The translations under genes and the position numbers were made by a program. A stretch of DNA of 64,000 nt, taken from Planctobacterium sp047947135. Its GTDB lineage: Bacteria > Pseudomonadota > Gammaproteobacteria > Enterobacterales > Alteromonadaceae. Below the pieces are notes generated by a model. The model did no database searches. It was not told the origin of the DNA and was given only the letters and a program-made list of their open reading frames with translations. Shown piece after piece: positions 35,131-43,965 of the stretch (the first letter of the stretch is position 1; each line of letters starts with the position of its first letter). The DNA is taken from the NCBI GenBank assembly GCA_047947135.1, contig CP170457.1, positions 1,798,001 through 1,862,000 of the forward strand. The letters are read 5' to 3'.

Positions 35131-37041
35131 TTAGGCCACTTGCTCCTGCGTATGCAGTTTGTTTACAAAATCCTTGTTTGGTAGTGGCGGGGCCCAAAAA
35201 TAGCCCTGACCATAAACACACCCCTGGGATTTGAGCTCGGCTGCTATCTCTGCAGTTTCCACACCCTCTGCGACATTTTCAAGATTCATTGCGCGACTCA
35301 TTTTTATAATGGCGTTTACAATATGCTGCTGTTGTGAGTTAGTTAGCATATTACGGACAAAAGACATATCGATTTTCAATGTGGATGCATTGAAGTTGGA
35401 TAAGTAATTCAGATTTGAATAGCCTGTACCAAAATCATCAATAGCGAAATTGACGCCTTTTTCCACCATACTGTAAATTTGTTGTTTAATGTGCTCGGCA
35501 TTATCAATAAACAAGGACTCGGTGATCTCTAATTCGAGCATGCTGGGATCTAACTGAAATTTTTGCAGGGCTCTGAATACGTGGCTTGGCAAGTTACCAC
35601 GTTTAAACTGCACAGGCGAGATATTAACCGCGACGGTCATGCCTTTAAAGCCAAGCTTATGCCACTTTGCACATTGTTCACATGCAGTTTCTATGACCCA
35701 CTTGCCAATTTCAACGATCAACCCGGATTCCTCAGCGACCGGAATAAAATCATTGGGTGGTACAATGCCGCCGTTTTTGTGCCAGCGGATCAGTGCTTCT
35801 GCACCCACAATAGTGTTTGATTGCAGTTCTACCTTAGGTTGATAGTAGAGTTCAAACTCGTTATTTTCTATTGCGATTTTGAGCTCCTGAACCATATTCA
35901 GGCGGCGTATGATGATTCTTTCCATATCACTTTCATAGAACTGATATGAGTTAGGTTCTTCCTGCTTGGCTTTATAAACGGCAAAATTTGCTTTTCTGCG
36001 CAGCTCTGCGAAGTTATCACCATCAAAAGGCGCGGCAGTTACACCAACAGAGCAGCTCATTTCGTGATCATAACCAGCCAGAAATAGTGGCAGGATCGTG
36101 GTTCGAATGGTCTGATGACAAAATTCGTTCAACGACTCAAAATCTGGTACCTGAGTGGTAATCGTAAACTCCGTTCCCGACGTTCGGTAAACCCAGGTTT
36201 TATCGTCTTCAAGTTTTCTTAAACGCTGAGCCAGCTGGATTAATATCTGATCACCGAAATCGTGACCGAGAGTGGAATTAATCCAGTTAAAACTATTTAT
36301 GTGCAGTATGATAAATCCTTGGATATCACCTTTCTTGGAGTGGTTTTTCAAACTCACTGAGATATCCTGCTTACACTTCTCGCTGTTGGGTAAACCGGTC
36401 AAATCATCAAACAAAATACGCCGCTCAGATTCTTTGCGTGTGACATCGTTCCGCTTTTTTTCTTCGGACAGTTTTAGCACCAGCGCTCTGACGAACCTCG
36501 AAATAATAACAATCCCCAAGCCGTAAAGTACCAGCATTGCCGCCATGTCATTTGACTTTGCCCAGATAGAGTACGGGGTCATGACCTTATTTTCGATAAT
36601 ATTAGTCTCCACCGCATAAGCAATGGCAAAGTAGCTAGCAGCCATAAACATGACCAACGGAATGACCAGCACTTTGCCACCAAGAAACACAGCGAATATC
36701 ACTACAAACGGATACAGTAACAGGGAGGTATCGTATAAACCGTCGTAATAAAACGCTTTGGATAGGGCAAAAATGGTCACTGTCCATAACATCATACCTG
36801 CAACAATGTTGCTGGTGTCACTATTGAGAAACCGGGTTAATGCCAAGAGGAAGGCTATTATCAGCAAACTCTTGATGACCCATTCACCGTCGCTTTGCAC
36901 TAGATCACTGACTACGATGAACAGAAACAGGATGATAAACACATTTATCACAGCTTTAACCTGGGCAACCCGGGATTTCATGTCATGCAACAATAAAACA
37001 GATTCCGCAAGGCGCTTGATAGAGACTAATTGCCTAGACAT
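35131..37041 (-). CDS. Membrane c-di-GMP phosphodiesterase with degenerate GGDEF and intact EAL
   Basis: 636 aa from ATG 37041, which overlaps the upstream stop by 8 bp (ATGTCTAG); a longer frame exists but lies inside the previous gene. The first ~190 residues hold about six membrane helices (MASE-like). The GGDEF domain (about 205-370) has SGTEF in place of GGDEF and should not make c-di-GMP. The EAL domain (about 385-630) keeps GAEALIRW, VNISPVQF, LEITES, DDFGTGYSNL and LKID, so it should hydrolyse c-di-GMP. It is the last gene of a four-gene operon; the paired cyclase is next to it. Confidence 0.93.
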   Translation of the reverse strand: MSRQLVSIKRLAESVLLLHDMKSRVAQVKAVINVFIILFLFIVVSDLVQSDGEWVIKSLLIIAFLLALTRFLNSDTSNIVAGMMLWTVTIFALSKAFYYDGLYDTSLLLYPFVVIFAVFLGGKVLVIPLVMFMAASYFAIAYAVETNIIENKVMTPYSIWAKSNDMAAMLVLYGLGIVIISRFVRALVLKLSEEKKRNDVTRKESERRILFDDLTGLPNSEKCKQDISVSLKNHSKKGDIQGFIILHINSFNWINSTLGHDFGDQILIQLAQRLRKLEDDKTWVYRTSGTEFTITTQVPDFESLNEFCHQTIRTTILPLFLAGYDHEMSCSVGVTAAPFDGDNFAELRRKANFAVYKAKQEEPNSYQFYESDMERIIIRRLNMVQELKIAIENNEFELYYQPKVELQSNTIVGAEALIRWHKNGGIVPPNDFIPVAEESGLIVEIGKWVIETACEQCAKWHKLGFKGMTVAVNISPVQFKRGNLPSHVFRALQKFQLDPSMLELEITESLFIDNAEHIKQQIYSMVEKGVNFAIDDFGTGYSNLNYLSNFNASTLKIDMSFVRNMLTNSQQQHIVNAIIKMSRAMNLENVAEGVETAEIAAELKSQGCVYGQGYFWAPPLPNKDFVNKLHTQEQVA

Positions 37042-38623
37042 GTTTGACCTGAGGTTGATGTACCTCATCAGAAAAGTGTAAAAATTGCTCAGGGTGCGTT
37101 TCTTTGAATTTTTTCGATTGATACATTGCCTGATCCGCCAGATGCAGCAGCGTTTGCAGTTCTGGTGAATTATCAGGGTAACAAGCCGCACCGACACTCG
37201 CTCCAATGGAGACATTTTGTTCGAAATTTCTCAAATAAAAGGGCTTGGAAATGCGTGTAATCAATCGCCTTACGATGTCTCGCGTTTCGTTCTGATCAGC
37301 CTCATTCAGCAACAGAACAAACTCGTCTCCTCCCCAACGGCCACCAAAGTCTCCCGGACGGAGGGTTTTCTTAATCCGGTCTGCAACAAAAATAAGGATT
37401 TCGTCACCGGACTTATGACCATAAATATCGTTAACTTGTTTGAACCAGTTTAAGTCTATTAACACCAACATAAACCGGCTTTGTGATTCCATCAATGTCG
37501 CTAACTGCTTTTCAAGTCCCTGACGATTAAACATCTTGGTCAACTTGTCAAAATCTGCTTGATACGCAAGGTCATCCAATTCTCGTTTTCGCTTGGAAAT
37601 ATCGTGCAGTGTGACTTGATAATATTCGCGCATATCCTCGCTAATGATCGCGGTGACGACCACCTGAACCCAGAAATGTTCAGTTCCATCATCCGTTTTG
37701 AGTTTAAACTCACCGGTCGCAATTTCGTCGTTTGCAAAGGCAACTTCCACGGCTTTGGAAAGCGAATCCGGATCATCAAACAAATCCGTGAGCAGAGGGC
37801 CAAAACTCTTTCTAAGCTGTAAACCCAACTTGTCCAATGTGTTCTCAAAGGCGCTGTTAAACAGCAGAATATTGCCCCTTGGTTCCATCAAAATAATCGG
37901 GGACAATGAATTCTCAAACAACATTCGGAAACGTTTTTCCAGCCCTTCGATTTCTTCACGCAGCTTTCTTTCCTGATTAAATTGATTTTCTGTTTTATCC
38001 AGTAGCTTATTTACATCCCGCACCAGCAAGCCAAGTTCACTGCTATCATGAAACTCAGGCACTGCTAACCGACTACCTTCTCCCGGCTTGGTATGATGCA
38101 GCGCCCGGGCTATGGCAATCATCGGCCTGGTAATCAGAAAAAATGCAACAAAGATGGCGACGATAGTCACCACCAGCGCCTGCAAAATCATGGCGTTTGA
38201 ATTCTCGCTGGCCAGCTGACGGGCACGCATTTCTATGAATTCCACGTTTGGCTCAATGAGGAGTTGGCCAATGGTTTTATTCGGCTCAAATAACGACTTG
38301 ATTGGAAAAGTGATGGGATTATTCAAGGGTAGATCGTTGGCTGTGACAAGCGTTTCTTCAAAAGTCATATTGGCGTTCAAAACGATGCCGTTCGTGGTGA
38401 GACCATCCAGCACTTCCTGAGCCAAATCTTCTGCTGCTAAATACGCGGCGGTAGCCGCGGTGGCCTCAACCGTTTTGTATAGGCTATCAATGCTTTGATG
38501 GGCGAAGTCAATCTCTTTGTTTACCGTGAGCCGGTAAAACAATTGAGTCGATAAGACCCCGATGGCGATTGACGCGAAGCCGATGACTACCGCTAATCGT
38601 ACTAATAATCCACTTTTATTCAT
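37034..38623 (-). CDS. Membrane diguanylate cyclase with periplasmic sensor, HAMP and PAS
   Basis: A 529-aa protein. A first membrane helix (about 8-28), a periplasmic domain (about 30-145), a second helix (about 146-168, LQALVVTIVAIFVAFFLI), a HAMP-like linker, a PAS domain (about 230-350, FRMLFENSLSPIILMEPRGN) and a GGDEF domain (about 360-515) with intact RWGGDEF. It should make c-di-GMP in response to a periplasmic cue. Its start overlaps the upstream stop by 8 bp (ATGAATAA). Its periplasmic domain is probably the partner of the PstS-like protein encoded just before it. Confidence 0.93.
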   Translation of the reverse strand: MNKSGLLVRLAVVIGFASIAIGVLSTQLFYRLTVNKEIDFAHQSIDSLYKTVEATAATAAYLAAEDLAQEVLDGLTTNGIVLNANMTFEETLVTANDLPLNNPITFPIKSLFEPNKTIGQLLIEPNVEFIEMRARQLASENSNAMILQALVVTIVAIFVAFFLITRPMIAIARALHHTKPGEGSRLAVPEFHDSSELGLLVRDVNKLLDKTENQFNQERKLREEIEGLEKRFRMLFENSLSPIILMEPRGNILLFNSAFENTLDKLGLQLRKSFGPLLTDLFDDPDSLSKAVEVAFANDEIATGEFKLKTDDGTEHFWVQVVVTAIISEDMREYYQVTLHDISKRKRELDDLAYQADFDKLTKMFNRQGLEKQLATLMESQSRFMLVLIDLNWFKQVNDIYGHKSGDEILIFVADRIKKTLRPGDFGGRWGGDEFVLLLNEADQNETRDIVRRLITRISKPFYLRNFEQNVSIGASVGAACYPDNSPELQTLLHLADQAMYQSKKFKETHPEQFLHFSDEVHQPQVKHV

Positions 38624-39053
38624 TGAACCGATAAACCACTTTGACGTCGTCTGTGAGATTACTGGCGTGAATATAGGCTATTGCCGAGTTCGATGTGGCG
38701 ACAACTTGTATTGCTGCCTGTTCATCGTTTTGTTGTATTGGCGGTCTTGCTCGACCAGAAAATTTCACCTTCGACCAATAAGCATTTACCCTGTTCAGCG
38801 GCATTCCCACCAGCTCTTTGTAAAACATTTCTTTGGTCATTTGGTTGTTATCAATATCTAATGGCTGTGCTTTACGTCCATCTGGAAAGGCAACGTACTT
38901 GCCCATATATAAATCTATGAGTTGTGACCGCGACAGTTGGGTAGTCGGGTTATCTTTACTGACCACGACAACCAGATCAGAGCCGAAGGCTATGCTGGTA
39001 ACACTCAGGCTGCCCACCAATAGTAATGATTTGAAAAAGGATAAAGCGACCAT
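38616..39053 (-). CDS. Small PstS-like periplasmic binding protein
   Basis: A 145-aa protein with a signal peptide (to about 24, IAFGS) and a single-lobe phosphate-binding-protein-like fold: LVVVVSKDNPTTQLSRSQLID, LYMGKYVAFPDGRKAQPLDI, FYKELVGMPLNRVNAYWSK, SNSAIAYIHAS. It is half the size of PstS, so it is probably a ligand sensor or adaptor rather than a transporter component; no ABC transporter genes are nearby. Its start overlaps the porin-like stop by one base (TAATG), and its end overlaps the cyclase start by 8 bp. Confidence 0.82.
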   Translation of the reverse strand: MVALSFFKSLLLVGSLSVTSIAFGSDLVVVVSKDNPTTQLSRSQLIDLYMGKYVAFPDGRKAQPLDIDNNQMTKEMFYKELVGMPLNRVNAYWSKVKFSGRARPPIQQNDEQAAIQVVATSNSAIAYIHASNLTDDVKVVYRFNE

Positions 39054-40312
39054 TAGAAGGTAAAACTCAGGTTGGAAAACAGGGCATTCACGTGTCCCTC
39101 TGGCTTGGTCATACTACTCTGTGCCTGGGGAGGTTGCCAAAGTGTGCTACCACCAGAGTTAATGCGCGTGTGATCCCACTGCAATTTAAACGACATATTG
39201 TCGGTAAAGTCCCACCGCCAACCAAGTGAGAACGTTTTTTGATTGACGTTGTAAAAGCTGAGCACTCCCTGAGCTTCTAAAAATAACTCCGTCGCGAAAG
39301 GCACTTGTTGCAACAAGGGTATATTGACATCGCTATTTTCAAATTGGTCGGTGCTACTACAGGCTAGTGACAAGAAGAAATTGTGCTTACCGGCATGATA
39401 CACGCCGCTAATATAGCCACTTAGCACATCCTGAACCGACAGGGTGTCTGCTCTAATTTGTGCGATCTCTGACATAAACGTCATTCTATCTGCACGGTAC
39501 TGACCACTAATCGAAGTATATTTCCCTGTCCGATTATTTAACTCTATGCCATTAGCCATTGCAACGGCATTCGGCCAAATCAGTTCAAAACCAGGGACTT
39601 GCGAGCTCAACGCATTGATGCCATTAACCAATGGCGTGATTAACTGTGAATCGAATTTTACTTGCGTATGATTCAGGGCAATATCCCACTCAAAGGTCTG
39701 ATAATCCAGAGCCAGGCCGAAAATGTTATCGAGGTTGAGAGGGGTAACGGTAGGAGAACTAAATGCTGTAACGCCAAACTCACTCTCACCAAAAAACACT
39801 TTAGCAGAAAACGTCCCTTTGCCTGCAGGACGGCTGTAACTGATATCAAGGCCGTCTAAGTGGCGGTGGGGAATGACCCCATAAATTTCACTGGGTACAT
39901 GCGCCCAAGGGTAGGCAAAACCAATGTCACGGAACTCAGTTAGCAAGAATAAATCCAACGCAGTGCGGCCAACACGCATCGACCAGTTTGGCGTAGGAGA
40001 GTAACGCGCAAAAGCGAGGTTAAGCACCGAATCGAAGGTGTAGTCCTGCTGATCGCGATAAATAACCTGCACAACTGCATCGAAGTTAGGGCTGGCAATA
40101 AAATCGAACTGCACCCCTAAATTACTGGTTTGCGCAAAATCGAAGTCACCATCAAACACGCCTCCTGTCCGGGAAAAATCTGCGCGATAACCAAACTCAT
40201 CGGAATCGGTCACAACAAGGCCAATTGTTCCGAAGCCGGACACATTCACTGTCGGTGAGGACTGCACTGAAAAACAAAACCACAGTAGTATCAGTGTAAA
40301 TATTCTTTTCAT
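39053..40312 (-). CDS. Porin-like outer-membrane beta-barrel protein
   Basis: 419 aa from ATG 40312 (AAGGCGG upstream; 13 residues can be added by using an earlier start). A signal peptide (to about 19) precedes alternating hydrophobic strands: VNVSGFGTIGLVVTD, ARYSPTPNWSMRVGRTALDL, FSLGWRWDFTDNMSFKLQWDH. The last residue is Phe, after ALFSNLSFTF, as in Bam-assembled outer-membrane proteins. Length and style suggest a 14-18 strand porin. It leads the operon and might admit or bind the ligand seen by the downstream periplasmic protein. Confidence 0.82.
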   Translation of the reverse strand: MKRIFTLILLWFCFSVQSSPTVNVSGFGTIGLVVTDSDEFGYRADFSRTGGVFDGDFDFAQTSNLGVQFDFIASPNFDAVVQVIYRDQQDYTFDSVLNLAFARYSPTPNWSMRVGRTALDLFLLTEFRDIGFAYPWAHVPSEIYGVIPHRHLDGLDISYSRPAGKGTFSAKVFFGESEFGVTAFSSPTVTPLNLDNIFGLALDYQTFEWDIALNHTQVKFDSQLITPLVNGINALSSQVPGFELIWPNAVAMANGIELNNRTGKYTSISGQYRADRMTFMSEIAQIRADTLSVQDVLSGYISGVYHAGKHNFFLSLACSSTDQFENSDVNIPLLQQVPFATELFLEAQGVLSFYNVNQKTFSLGWRWDFTDNMSFKLQWDHTRINSGGSTLWQPPQAQSSMTKPEGHVNALFSNLSFTF

Positions 40313-40785
40313 GTCCGCCTTCTTGATTATATAAGTTCTAATCAGCACCAACTTGTCACCGCGTTTTTAACACCAATATTAGCCTATAAGCTCAGAATAC
40401 TCTAAAAGGGGATTCCGGGATTGTAAAATAAAAGAATGCCCGAAAATAAACCATTTAGGAAAGCTCAACTCAAGCTGGTTTTGATAAAAGGTACGGTTAA
40501 CATCCCTTCAACTTCATTAGGTTTTCGACTTTAGTAAAGTTTAGAATGTATTCGGTTACTGAATTCATAAATCGCTAGCCTCTATAGCTACGGTTTTTCG
40601 AATTCACAACTTTATTGATTTCCGATACTTGTCCATTTTTTTTCCTTTGCTAATGTTATGCTCAGCAGTGAAACTAAACACCAAAAGAATGCAAACATGC
40701 ACCTAAGTCAACGTGTTGACGAAATTGAGCAATAATCTGCATGGGTGTCTATTGGTAAACTGACTCTCTTTGTTAAGGAACACAC
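40313..40785. other. Divergent intergenic region
   Basis: About 470 bp between the porin-led operon and the metallo-hydrolase gene. No gene or RNA was seen. Promoters for both directions should lie here. Confidence 0.5.
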
Positions 40786-41637
40786 ATGAAAAAAACACTC
40801 TTTTCTTTGGCCATAGCACTGTCACTACCATTGTCAGCTCATGATAGATTTGGCGATGTTGAAATTAAAACTCAGGCCGTCTCGGAATCTGTCTATATGC
40901 TCACCGGCATGGGAGGTAATATCGGCATTTCTATAGGGGACGACGGTGTATTGATTATCGATGACCAGTTTGAACCTTTGGCCGTTAAAATAACTGAAGC
41001 CATAAAGGCGATCAGTGACAGTAAAATAAAATATGTCGTTAATACTCACTACCATGGTGATCACACTGGCGCAAACGCCTGGTTCAAAAAAGTGGAAGAC
41101 GCCACCATATTTGCGCACGACAATGTGCGACATCGTTTGCAACAGGATGAAAAAATGGATGCCGCAGGCTGGCCCGTTGTGACCTATGAGCAGGGAGTTA
41201 AATTTCATTTTAACGGTGACACGATCCATGTTCGTCACCGTCCAAACAGTCATACTGATGGTGATAGTTTCGTGCTTTTTGAACAGCAGAATGTCATTCA
41301 CGCGGGTGATTTGTTGTTTAATAAGTTGTTCCCGTATATTGATCTTGATGCGGGTGGCACGATTGCCGGATATATGGGTAGTTTGCAGGCAATGATTGAT
41401 GCCTCTGATGACGAAACTAAGATTATTGCGGGCCATGGTGAAATGGCCTCAAAAGCTGATTTGAAAACCAACTTGCATATGCTTAAAAGCACGGCAGCTG
41501 CCGTCAAAACCATGAAAGACAGCGGTATGTCTTTGGAAGCCTGTGTTGAGAAAGGTCTGGACGAAGAGTGGGCGAGCTGGTCCTGGAGTTTTATTGATTC
41601 CGAACGCTGGATTAGCACACTGTATAAGGGACAATAA
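40786..41637 (+). CDS. Periplasmic metallo-beta-lactamase-fold hydrolase
   Basis: A 283-aa protein with a short signal peptide (MKKTLFSLAIALSLPLSAH). The zinc motif HYHGDHTGANAWF (about residues 87-99), a second His in RPNSHTDGDSFV, Asp in IHAGDLLFN and a final His in IIAGHGEMA complete the fold's metal site. The enzyme acts in the periplasm; similar proteins are annotated as cyclases or lactonases, and the substrate cannot be told. ATG 40786 follows AAGGAA. Confidence 0.88.
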   Translation: MKKTLFSLAIALSLPLSAHDRFGDVEIKTQAVSESVYMLTGMGGNIGISIGDDGVLIIDDQFEPLAVKITEAIKAISDSKIKYVVNTHYHGDHTGANAWFKKVEDATIFAHDNVRHRLQQDEKMDAAGWPVVTYEQGVKFHFNGDTIHVRHRPNSHTDGDSFVLFEQQNVIHAGDLLFNKLFPYIDLDAGGTIAGYMGSLQAMIDASDDETKIIAGHGEMASKADLKTNLHMLKSTAAAVKTMKDSGMSLEACVEKGLDEEWASWSWSFIDSERWISTLYKGQ

Positions 41638-41652
41638 CGCGAATTAATAAGG

Positions 41653-42141
41653 ATGAGCGATTCACAGGCTTTCCTAAGAGACGCCACAGTAAGCGACATG
41701 GAACGGATACAGGGCTGGTTTGCCAACGCAGAGCAGCTTTTTATCTGGGGTGGGCCCGGATTGGTCTTCGGGGTAGCTCTCGACGAATTTTGCCGTCAAA
41801 TAAAACTGTCCAACTTAAATAGCTCTGTACTGACAGACGGCCGGGAGTTGCTGGGATTTGGTCAGTTCTATGTCAGGCAAGGGCGGCACCACTTGGGAAG
41901 GCTTGCGATTTCACCTGAGCATCGTGGCAAGGGATTGAGTAAATATTTGGTCCGTTTGTTGTGCCAAATTGCACCCCACAAGCAAAGCGCCAACGGCTTT
42001 TCGCTTTTTGTTTTACCTGACAATGTTAAAGCAAGAAGCCTTTATCTGAAGTTGGGGTTTGTCGAGCAATCATACCCGGAAGCCATACCTGGTGGCTTGC
42101 AGGACTGTATTTATATGGTCTGTGATAATATCCACCACTGA
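41653..42141 (+). CDS. GNAT-family N-acetyltransferase
   Basis: A 162-aa protein with the acetyl-CoA-binding signature HHLGRLAISPEHRGKGLSKYL (shown in part; about residues 83-102) and LPDNVKARSLYLKLGFVEQS near the end. Probably acetylates an amine or a protein N-terminus; the substrate is unknown. It follows the metallo-hydrolase by 15 bp, so the two may be co-transcribed. Confidence 0.88.
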   Translation: MSDSQAFLRDATVSDMERIQGWFANAEQLFIWGGPGLVFGVALDEFCRQIKLSNLNSSVLTDGRELLGFGQFYVRQGRHHLGRLAISPEHRGKGLSKYLVRLLCQIAPHKQSANGFSLFVLPDNVKARSLYLKLGFVEQSYPEAIPGGLQDCIYMVCDNIHH

Positions 42142-42414
42142 ACTTATGGTTTATTGCCAATGCTGTTTCTTTAAAACGCACTGTTATAAAAAATAAACGA
42201 ATAATAATTAGTAGTTTTAAAATAACTGTGTTACTCTTCTCGTCGCCTTAAGAAGGTGCTACACCTATTTGATATTTGCTGCTACATCTATTTTTGTAAT
42301 CCTCATAAGATTTACACTTAATTTTGTTTCACAAACCACATCCAATTCGTTAGTCCATCAAGGTAATCCCGGTTGCAATTGCAACCAAATTTAAAATTTA
42401 TTGAGGAATTTATT
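42142..42414 (+). promoter_or_regulatory. Long leader region of the cold-shock gene
   Basis: 273 bp lie between the acetyltransferase and the csp start codon. Cold-shock mRNAs often have 150-nt or longer leaders that fold in a temperature-dependent way. The stretch is AT-rich, with TTGAGGAATTTATT just before the ATG. A fold prediction would be needed to claim a thermosensor. Confidence 0.4.
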
Positions 42415-42627
42415 ATGTCTGCTAGTAAGACTGGTACAGTTAAGTGGTTTAACGAAGATAAAGGTTTTGGTTTCATTACTCAGGAAGACGGTGGCAAAGA
42501 CGTATTTGTACATTTCCGTTCAATCGTTTCTGAAGGTTACAAAACATTGAAAGAAGGCCAACAGGTTTCTTTCGTCGTTGAGCAAGGTCAAAAAGGCCCA
42601 CAAGCTTCTAACGTTCAAGCTCTTTAA
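42415..42627 (+). CDS. Cold-shock DNA/RNA-binding protein
   Basis: A 70-aa CSD protein with RNP1 (KGFGFITQ) and RNP2 (VFVHFRSI). The start is ATG 42415 with GAGGAA upstream; a longer frame begins at 42373 but lacks support. Such proteins act as nucleic-acid chaperones at low temperature or in stationary phase. It carries HFRSI instead of the common HFSAI, as in some marine homologues. Confidence 0.95.
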   Translation: MSASKTGTVKWFNEDKGFGFITQEDGGKDVFVHFRSIVSEGYKTLKEGQQVSFVVEQGQKGPQASNVQAL

Positions 42628-42652
42628 GCTAACACGTTAAAACCAAATTTTA

Positions 42653-42684
42653 AAAGACCAGCGCTTCGCGCTGGTCTTTCTAAT
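42653..42684 (+). terminator. Terminator after the cold-shock gene
   Basis: AAAGACCAGCG (42653-42663) pairs with CGCTGGTCTTT (42669-42679), loop CTTCG, followed by CTAATT. Confidence 0.85.
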
Positions 42685-42757
42685 TACCTACTATATTGCC
42701 CACCATTTCCCCCAAATTTAATCGCTGGAGATGACACAATAATAAGAGAGAATATAT

Positions 42758-42937
42758 ATGATGTACTTACATAATGGCGAGAATATTAGTATTTCGCCGC
42801 CAATACAGACTGTTTCTGTAAATAAAAACACCGTTATTTTTGCCGATTTGAGCGGCCAACAACGCTTGCAATTAAACGATTCCCAGGAAACCACATCCTT
42901 TTTAAAGTGGTTAACAACTGCTCCTGTAATCAATTAA
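42758..42937 (+). CDS. Small protein, 59 aa, previously easy to miss
   Basis: A complete frame from ATG 42758 to TAA 42937, with AAGAGAG about 6-12 bases upstream. The translation reads like a folded small protein: YLHNGENISISPPIQTVSV, NKNTVIFADLSGQQRLQL, ETTSFLKWL. The alternative minus-strand frame over the same DNA is Cys/Phe-rich and looks like a shadow. No family is recognised. It sits in the 380-bp gap between the cold-shock gene and a lipoprotein gene. Confidence 0.5.
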   Translation: MMYLHNGENISISPPIQTVSVNKNTVIFADLSGQQRLQLNDSQETTSFLKWLTTAPVIN

Positions 42938-43010
42938 TCGAACTTTCCTGCTAAATCCGTAACTTTCACGCTTCTTAGTCTTTAACAGACGGTTCTGCTT
43001 TTATTCGTTA

Positions 43011-43742
43011 TTAATCACTTGGTGTCAGACTCAGTGCTACATTTGTGTAATACAAATTGGTGAGTCCTTCAAACCCAGAGTCTGTCCCAAAAAATAACCA
43101 CAAATGCCCATCTTCAGAAGACTGTATTTCAAAACTCTCAGAAGCCTCAAGTTCCAGGGTTTTTTCATCAAATGTTGTTTCGTCCGTACAACTTGCACCG
43201 TCAGTAGCGACGTTTCCGATAGTGAGCGCATCATTGCCGGATGTTGATTGGTTACCCTTGTCAACGTTCATATAGTAGTCAACTTGCTCTGGTTCGAGTT
43301 CGCTGGCGCCAAGCTTGAAGAACACAGACTCCCCAGGTGCGCCGCCAATACCGGTACAGTTGCGTCCAGCATTTGATAAAAAGGTTACGGTACCGGATAA
43401 AATATAGCGGGTGTTGGGCGCCAGATTGTCTGCTTTGAGTTTCAAGTACATGAACAAATCATCACTTCTGTTATGACCCGATACTCTAAAACCTGACACA
43501 CTCTCGTCGTTAGGTAATGGCGCAATTTCGGCGACCAGTTCATAGATTTCGCTATCTGCGATGGGGTAATCGGAAAACCCCGCCACCCAGCCTTGTTCAC
43601 CATCTTTGAAGTTAGTATCTATCGTGATCCTTTGGGGTAACTCCGGTTCGTCGATGCCATCAAACTTGACTGACGTATTACAAGCCGTCAGGCTCATCAA
43701 AGAGAGTCCCATCAGGCCAATCAAGGTAGCAGGTCGATTCAT
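43011..43742 (-). CDS. Lipoprotein of unknown function
   Basis: 243 aa from ATG 43742 with GAGGAA upstream. A lipoprotein signal ends SLTAC, so Cys21 would be lipidated. The rest looks like an all-beta domain (GEQGWVAGFSDYP, FRVSGHNRSDDLFMYLKLKAD, RYILSGTVTFLSNAG) with several cysteines, and ends LWLFFGTDSGFEGLTNLYYT, a jellyroll-like layout. Probably outer-membrane or periplasmic. No function assigned. Confidence 0.8.
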   Translation of the reverse strand: MNRPATLIGLMGLSLMSLTACNTSVKFDGIDEPELPQRITIDTNFKDGEQGWVAGFSDYPIADSEIYELVAEIAPLPNDESVSGFRVSGHNRSDDLFMYLKLKADNLAPNTRYILSGTVTFLSNAGRNCTGIGGAPGESVFFKLGASELEPEQVDYYMNVDKGNQSTSGNDALTIGNVATDGASCTDETTFDEKTLELEASESFEIQSSEDGHLWLFFGTDSGFEGLTNLYYTNVALSLTPSD

Positions 43743-43965
43743 TGTATTTCCTCTTGTGTCTAGAGCCTGTAAATCTTGATACACCAGGTATTAAACATTT
43801 AAAGGCATTAAATGTGAGGCAATAGTAAAAAAAATTGCCGCAAGAGGCTGTAACCAATTGTTGCGTATTTGCTGAAAAATGTAATTCAATAACCGCTTTA
43901 CTAATCTTGTAGCAGGGCAATAAACCTTGCAGATAAGGCTTAAAGATCAATATTCCGGGTTTCCT

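Noticed and set aside
40834..41436. Minus-strand frame of 200 codons
   Set aside because: Complete shadow of the metallo-hydrolase gene, which has intact zinc motifs.
42718..42933. Minus-strand frame of 71 codons
   Set aside because: Cys/Phe-rich text without a ribosome site; the plus-strand 59-codon frame over the same DNA is more protein-like.
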